64,000 bases of DNA from contig JAJCZQ010000026.1 in NCBI GenBank assembly GCA_029262335.1, forward strand, positions 1 to 64,000, given 5' to 3'. The number at the start of each line of letters is the position of its first letter. Position 1 is the stretch's first letter. Source of the stretch: Deltaproteobacteria bacterium. Lineage in GTDB: Bacteria; Desulfobacterota_D; UBA1144; Nemesobacterales; JAJCZQ01. The position numbers and the translations under genes were made by a program. The notes beneath the pieces are model-generated. The model saw only the letters and a program-made list of their open reading frames with translations. It was not told the DNA's origin and did not search any database. Positions 60,565 to 64,000 of the stretch are shown piece by piece.

Positions 60565-61986
60565 ATGAAAAAAAGAATTTTAGTAGCAGACGATGAAGAG
60601 AGTATTAGGTGGGTACTAAGTACATCACTCGAAAAACAGGGTTATGAAGTCGACCTTGGAGTAAACGGTACTGAAGCACTCGAAAAAGCCTTAACCAATA
60701 ATTATTCTCTTATTATTCTGGATATAAATATGCCGGACATAAGCGGTTTGTCTGTCCTTAAAGAGCTCAAGGAAAACAACTATGAACGGCCGATTGTACT
60801 GATTACAGCACAGAACACTGTAAACAATGCAATCACCGGGATTAAGCTCGGCGCATATGACTATATTGCAAAACCTTTTGATCTTGATGAAGTAAACACT
60901 CTTGTTGCAAAAATCATTGCCAACTTTACTCAAAACGAAAAAGCCCGGAAGAAGAAAACCGTTGAAGTTACCGAAAGCGAACTTAACCTTGGAATTATTG
61001 TAGGAAAATCCCCCGAGATGCTCGACATATATAAAACCGTTGGAAGAATAGCGGACAAGGATATTACAGTCTTAATTACGGGCGAAAGCGGTACTGGAAA
61101 AGAACTAATAACACGTGCACTGCACTCAAACAGCGGACGTAGTGATGAAAAACTCGTCTCGGTAAATATTTCTGCTATCCCAAAAGATTTGATTGAAAGT
61201 GAACTTTTTGGCCATGAGAAAGGCGCTTTTACAGGGGCACAAAATGCAAAGAAAGGAAGGTTCGAGGAAGCTGACAAAGGTACTCTTCACATTGACGAAA
61301 TAGGGGAAATGTCGGCCGACCTCCAGTCAAAGCTGCTTAGGGTTTTGGAAGAAAACAAGTTTTACAGACTTGGAAGTGAAACACCTCTGGAAGTTGACGT
61401 CAGGATTGTGGCATCAACAAACCGTGATCTGAATGCAGAGATTGAAAACGGAAATTTCAGGGAAGACCTGTTTTACAGGTTAAATGCAATTAGCATTAAA
61501 CTCCCTCCTCTCAGAAACAGGAAAGAAGATATACCGATACTGCTTGAGTTTTTTAACAATAAATATTCCGAAACCTTTAAAATTGAAAAGAAGGTCTTTT
61601 CAAAAGATACACTTAAAACACTTATCGACTATTCATGGCCCGGAAATGTCAGGGAACTGGAAAACACAATTAAGAGGGTCATTTTACTTACTCCCGATAA
61701 AGTTATTAACCCCGACCATCTATTGGAACAGGCACCTCATATAATAAAAGGGGCAACTGCAAGGGGAGGAAGCAATCAGGCAATAAGCGACATTGTAAAC
61801 AACCTTGTTTCTAATCTTGAGGAATCATCGGGAAATGTCTACACGGATATAATCAACAAATTTGAGAAGCAGCTTCTTGAAATAATTCTTGATCAGACTA
61901 ATGGGAATAAGAAGAAAGCTGCGGAGATACTTGGTATAAACCGTAATACCCTTGCAAAGAAACTTACAGAGTTTGACCTGAACTAG
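60565..61986 (+). CDS. NtrC-like sigma-54-dependent response regulator
   Basis: Receiver domain; GESGTGKELITRALH, ELFGHEKGAFTGAQ, NVRELENTIKR; Fis-type HTH KKAAEILGINRNTLAKKL. Confidence 0.94.
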   Translation: MKKRILVADDEESIRWVLSTSLEKQGYEVDLGVNGTEALEKALTNNYSLIILDINMPDISGLSVLKELKENNYERPIVLITAQNTVNNAITGIKLGAYDYIAKPFDLDEVNTLVAKIIANFTQNEKARKKKTVEVTESELNLGIIVGKSPEMLDIYKTVGRIADKDITVLITGESGTGKELITRALHSNSGRSDEKLVSVNISAIPKDLIESELFGHEKGAFTGAQNAKKGRFEEADKGTLHIDEIGEMSADLQSKLLRVLEENKFYRLGSETPLEVDVRIVASTNRDLNAEIENGNFREDLFYRLNAISIKLPPLRNRKEDIPILLEFFNNKYSETFKIEKKVFSKDTLKTLIDYSWPGNVRELENTIKRVILLTPDKVINPDHLLEQAPHIIKGATARGGSNQAISDIVNNLVSNLEESSGNVYTDIINKFEKQLLEIILDQTNGNKKKAAEILGINRNTLAKKLTEFDLN

Positions 61987-62647
61987 TCAATTTCTTTTTC
62001 AATTCAGATAATGCAATTTTTGCGGCGGCCTGTTCTGCCTGTTTTTTGTTTTTCCCCTTACCTTCACCCATAAACTTTGAATTTATTTCAACTTTTATCT
62101 CAAAGCTTTTATTGTGCGGCGGGCCCTCTTCCTTAATTACAGAGTACCTTGGTATCTGGCGAAATTTCTTTTGTGCAACTTCCTGTAGCTTGGTCTTAAA
62201 ATCGAGGAATATTTCCTCATTTGTTATGCAGTCTTTAATGATTTTTTTGATAATATTAAAAGATTTCCTATAACCGCCATCAATATATACCGCACCAATT
62301 ACCGCTTCGAATGTACCGGCAAGGTTAGACACCCTTTCTCTGCCCCCTGTATTTTCTTCTCCCTTTCCAAGCAGTACCTGCTTATCTATTCTCAGTTTAG
62401 CAGCATATTTTGCAAAATTAGCCCGGCTTACAATGGAACTTCTGATTTTGGAAAGCTCACCCTCTGTATGGTGGGGATACATATCAAACAGTACCCTGGC
62501 AACAACACAGCCGAGTATGGCATCACCCAGGTATTCAAGCCTTTCATTACTTTCTACCGAGGTTTCATTGGCAAATGAGCTATGGGTTAAAGCAGTTTTT
62601 AGCAGGGATCTATCTTTGAACTTATAATCTAATTTCTTTTCAATCAT
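61964..62647 (-). CDS. rnc: Ribonuclease III
   Basis: NERLEYLGDAILGCVVARVLFD, AVIGAVYIDGG, C-terminal dsRBD KNKKQAEQAAAKIAL. Confidence 0.96.
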   Translation of the reverse strand: MIEKKLDYKFKDRSLLKTALTHSSFANETSVESNERLEYLGDAILGCVVARVLFDMYPHHTEGELSKIRSSIVSRANFAKYAAKLRIDKQVLLGKGEENTGGRERVSNLAGTFEAVIGAVYIDGGYRKSFNIIKKIIKDCITNEEIFLDFKTKLQEVAQKKFRQIPRYSVIKEEGPPHNKSFEIKVEINSKFMGEGKGKNKKQAEQAAAKIALSELKKKLTSSGQTL

Positions 62648-62763
62648 TAGTAGAAAAAGCTAACATAACTCAAATCAAAATCAATCTGGAGCTGTATAAT
62701 AAATTTCTCTAAATCTCAGCAATAATATTTAATGCCTTATATGACTAAAAAATAACAACTTTA

Positions 62764-62780
62764 TGCCCAAAAAAGAGGCA
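62764..62780. promoter_or_regulatory. Candidate NtrC binding site (TGC-N11-GCA)
   Basis: TGCCCAAAAAAGAGGCA, 17-nt dyad matching NtrC half-site spacing, ~184 bp upstream of the -24 element. Confidence 0.45.
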
Positions 62781-62962
62781 CAAACATGTTCTTTGTTTCA
62801 GTAAAAAAAAAGGCAAAATTGTAGTAAAATTTATATTATTTTTTTTTAGGATTTTAAAACAAGCAAATATTCAATAATTATAGACTTTTATATTGTTTTT
62901 AAATGAGTTTTATAATAAGATATTAACAGAGTTGGGGTTTTATAGAATAATTTTTGCAAAAG

Positions 62963-62979
62963 TGGTATGTTGTTTGCAA
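62963..62979 (+). promoter_or_regulatory. Candidate sigma-54 promoter of glnB-glnA
   Basis: TGGTATGTTGTTTGCAA: GG (62964-62965), 10 nt, GC (62976-62977). Confidence 0.7.
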
Positions 62980-63013
62980 TTAACTGTATTCAATATCACT
63001 AATTATGATATAA

Positions 63014-63379
<366 letters not shown>

Positions 63380-63423
63380 TAACAATAGAAGATACTTCTA
63401 TCTTTACTTAAAGGAGAAAAGTA

Positions 63424-64000
63424 ATGCCCACACAAAAAAAAGGAGGTGAAACTGTGTCTACACCAAAGAATGGAACAGATGTCCTCAAAATCATAAAAGA
63501 CAAAAAAATCGAATTTGTTGATTTCAGGTTTTTAGATTTTGTAGGAATGTGGCAACATTTTACAATCACATCAAAAGAGGTCGACAAAGACACTTTTGAT
63601 TCAGGTTTAGGATTTGATGGATCAAGTATCAGGGGATGGCAGTCAATCCACGCAAGCGATATGCTTGTGGTACCAGACCCGACTTCAGCTAAAATTGACC
63701 CATTTATGGTAAGGCCAACTATAGCTATTATTTGTGATATTGAAGACCCAATTACAAGGGAAGCATATTCACGTGACCCGAGAAATATTTCAAAGAAAGC
63801 TCTGGCTTATCTTAAAAGGACAGGAATCGCTGATTCAGCATTCTTTGGCCCTGAACTTGAGTTTTTTATATTTGACGATGTAAGATATGACCAGACTTCA
63901 AACTCAGGCTACTACTTTGTAGATTCAACTGAAGGTATCTGGAACTCCGGCAGGGAAGAATATCCAAACCTTGCTTACAAACCAAGACATAAAGAAGGAT
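63424..64000 (+). CDS. glnA: Glutamine synthetase type I (partial, continues past window)
   Basis: MPTQKKGGETVSTPKNGTDVLKIIKDKKIEFVDFRFLDFVGMWQHFT...DGSSIRGWQSIHASDMLVVPDP. Alternative GTG start at 63454. Confidence 0.95.
   Translation, partial: MPTQKKGGETVSTPKNGTDVLKIIKDKKIEFVDFRFLDFVGMWQHFTITSKEVDKDTFDSGLGFDGSSIRGWQSIHASDMLVVPDPTSAKIDPFMVRPTIAIICDIEDPITREAYSRDPRNISKKALAYLKRTGIADSAFFGPELEFFIFDDVRYDQTSNSGYYFVDSTEGIWNSGREEYPNLAYKPRHKEG

Overview
64 kb of a moderately AT-rich bacterial chromosome, almost entirely coding. No phage, transposon or CRISPR array was seen. Most of the window is housekeeping: mutL (partial), htrA/degP, aroK, ribE, lspA, tonB-like, greA, carB, thiC, tsaD, coaX, an rpoD-type sigma factor, guaA/guaB, a moxR/VWA pair, mltG, proB, tRNA-Gly(GCC), gdhA, gyrA, rsmD, coaD, aspC-like, an OmpR-type two-component system, tRNA-Ala(GGC), an HTTM protein, hom, ntrB/ntrC, rnc, glnB and glnA (partial). 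Less ordinary content: (i) a ~880-aa fusion of two cyclic-nucleotide-binding-like domains, a PlsC-like acyltransferase and a C-terminal SGNH hydrolase (53488-56139, -); (ii) an accessory block just downstream of tRNA-Gly with two paralogous secreted proteins (31505 and 35714) flanking a cupin lipoprotein, a type-B carboxylesterase and a 49-aa basic microprotein with an internal 14-aa repeat that is absent from the ORF track; (iii) a two-component system flanked by two diverged paralogous exported proteins, a conserved lipoprotein and a porin whose reading frame extends ~183 codons upstream of the tracked ORF to a likely ATA start (or an ATG>ATA change); (iv) a sigma-54 (GG-N10-GC) promoter with a TGC-N11-GCA NtrC-type site upstream of glnB-glnA. 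All assignments were made by eye from translated motifs; no database search was run.
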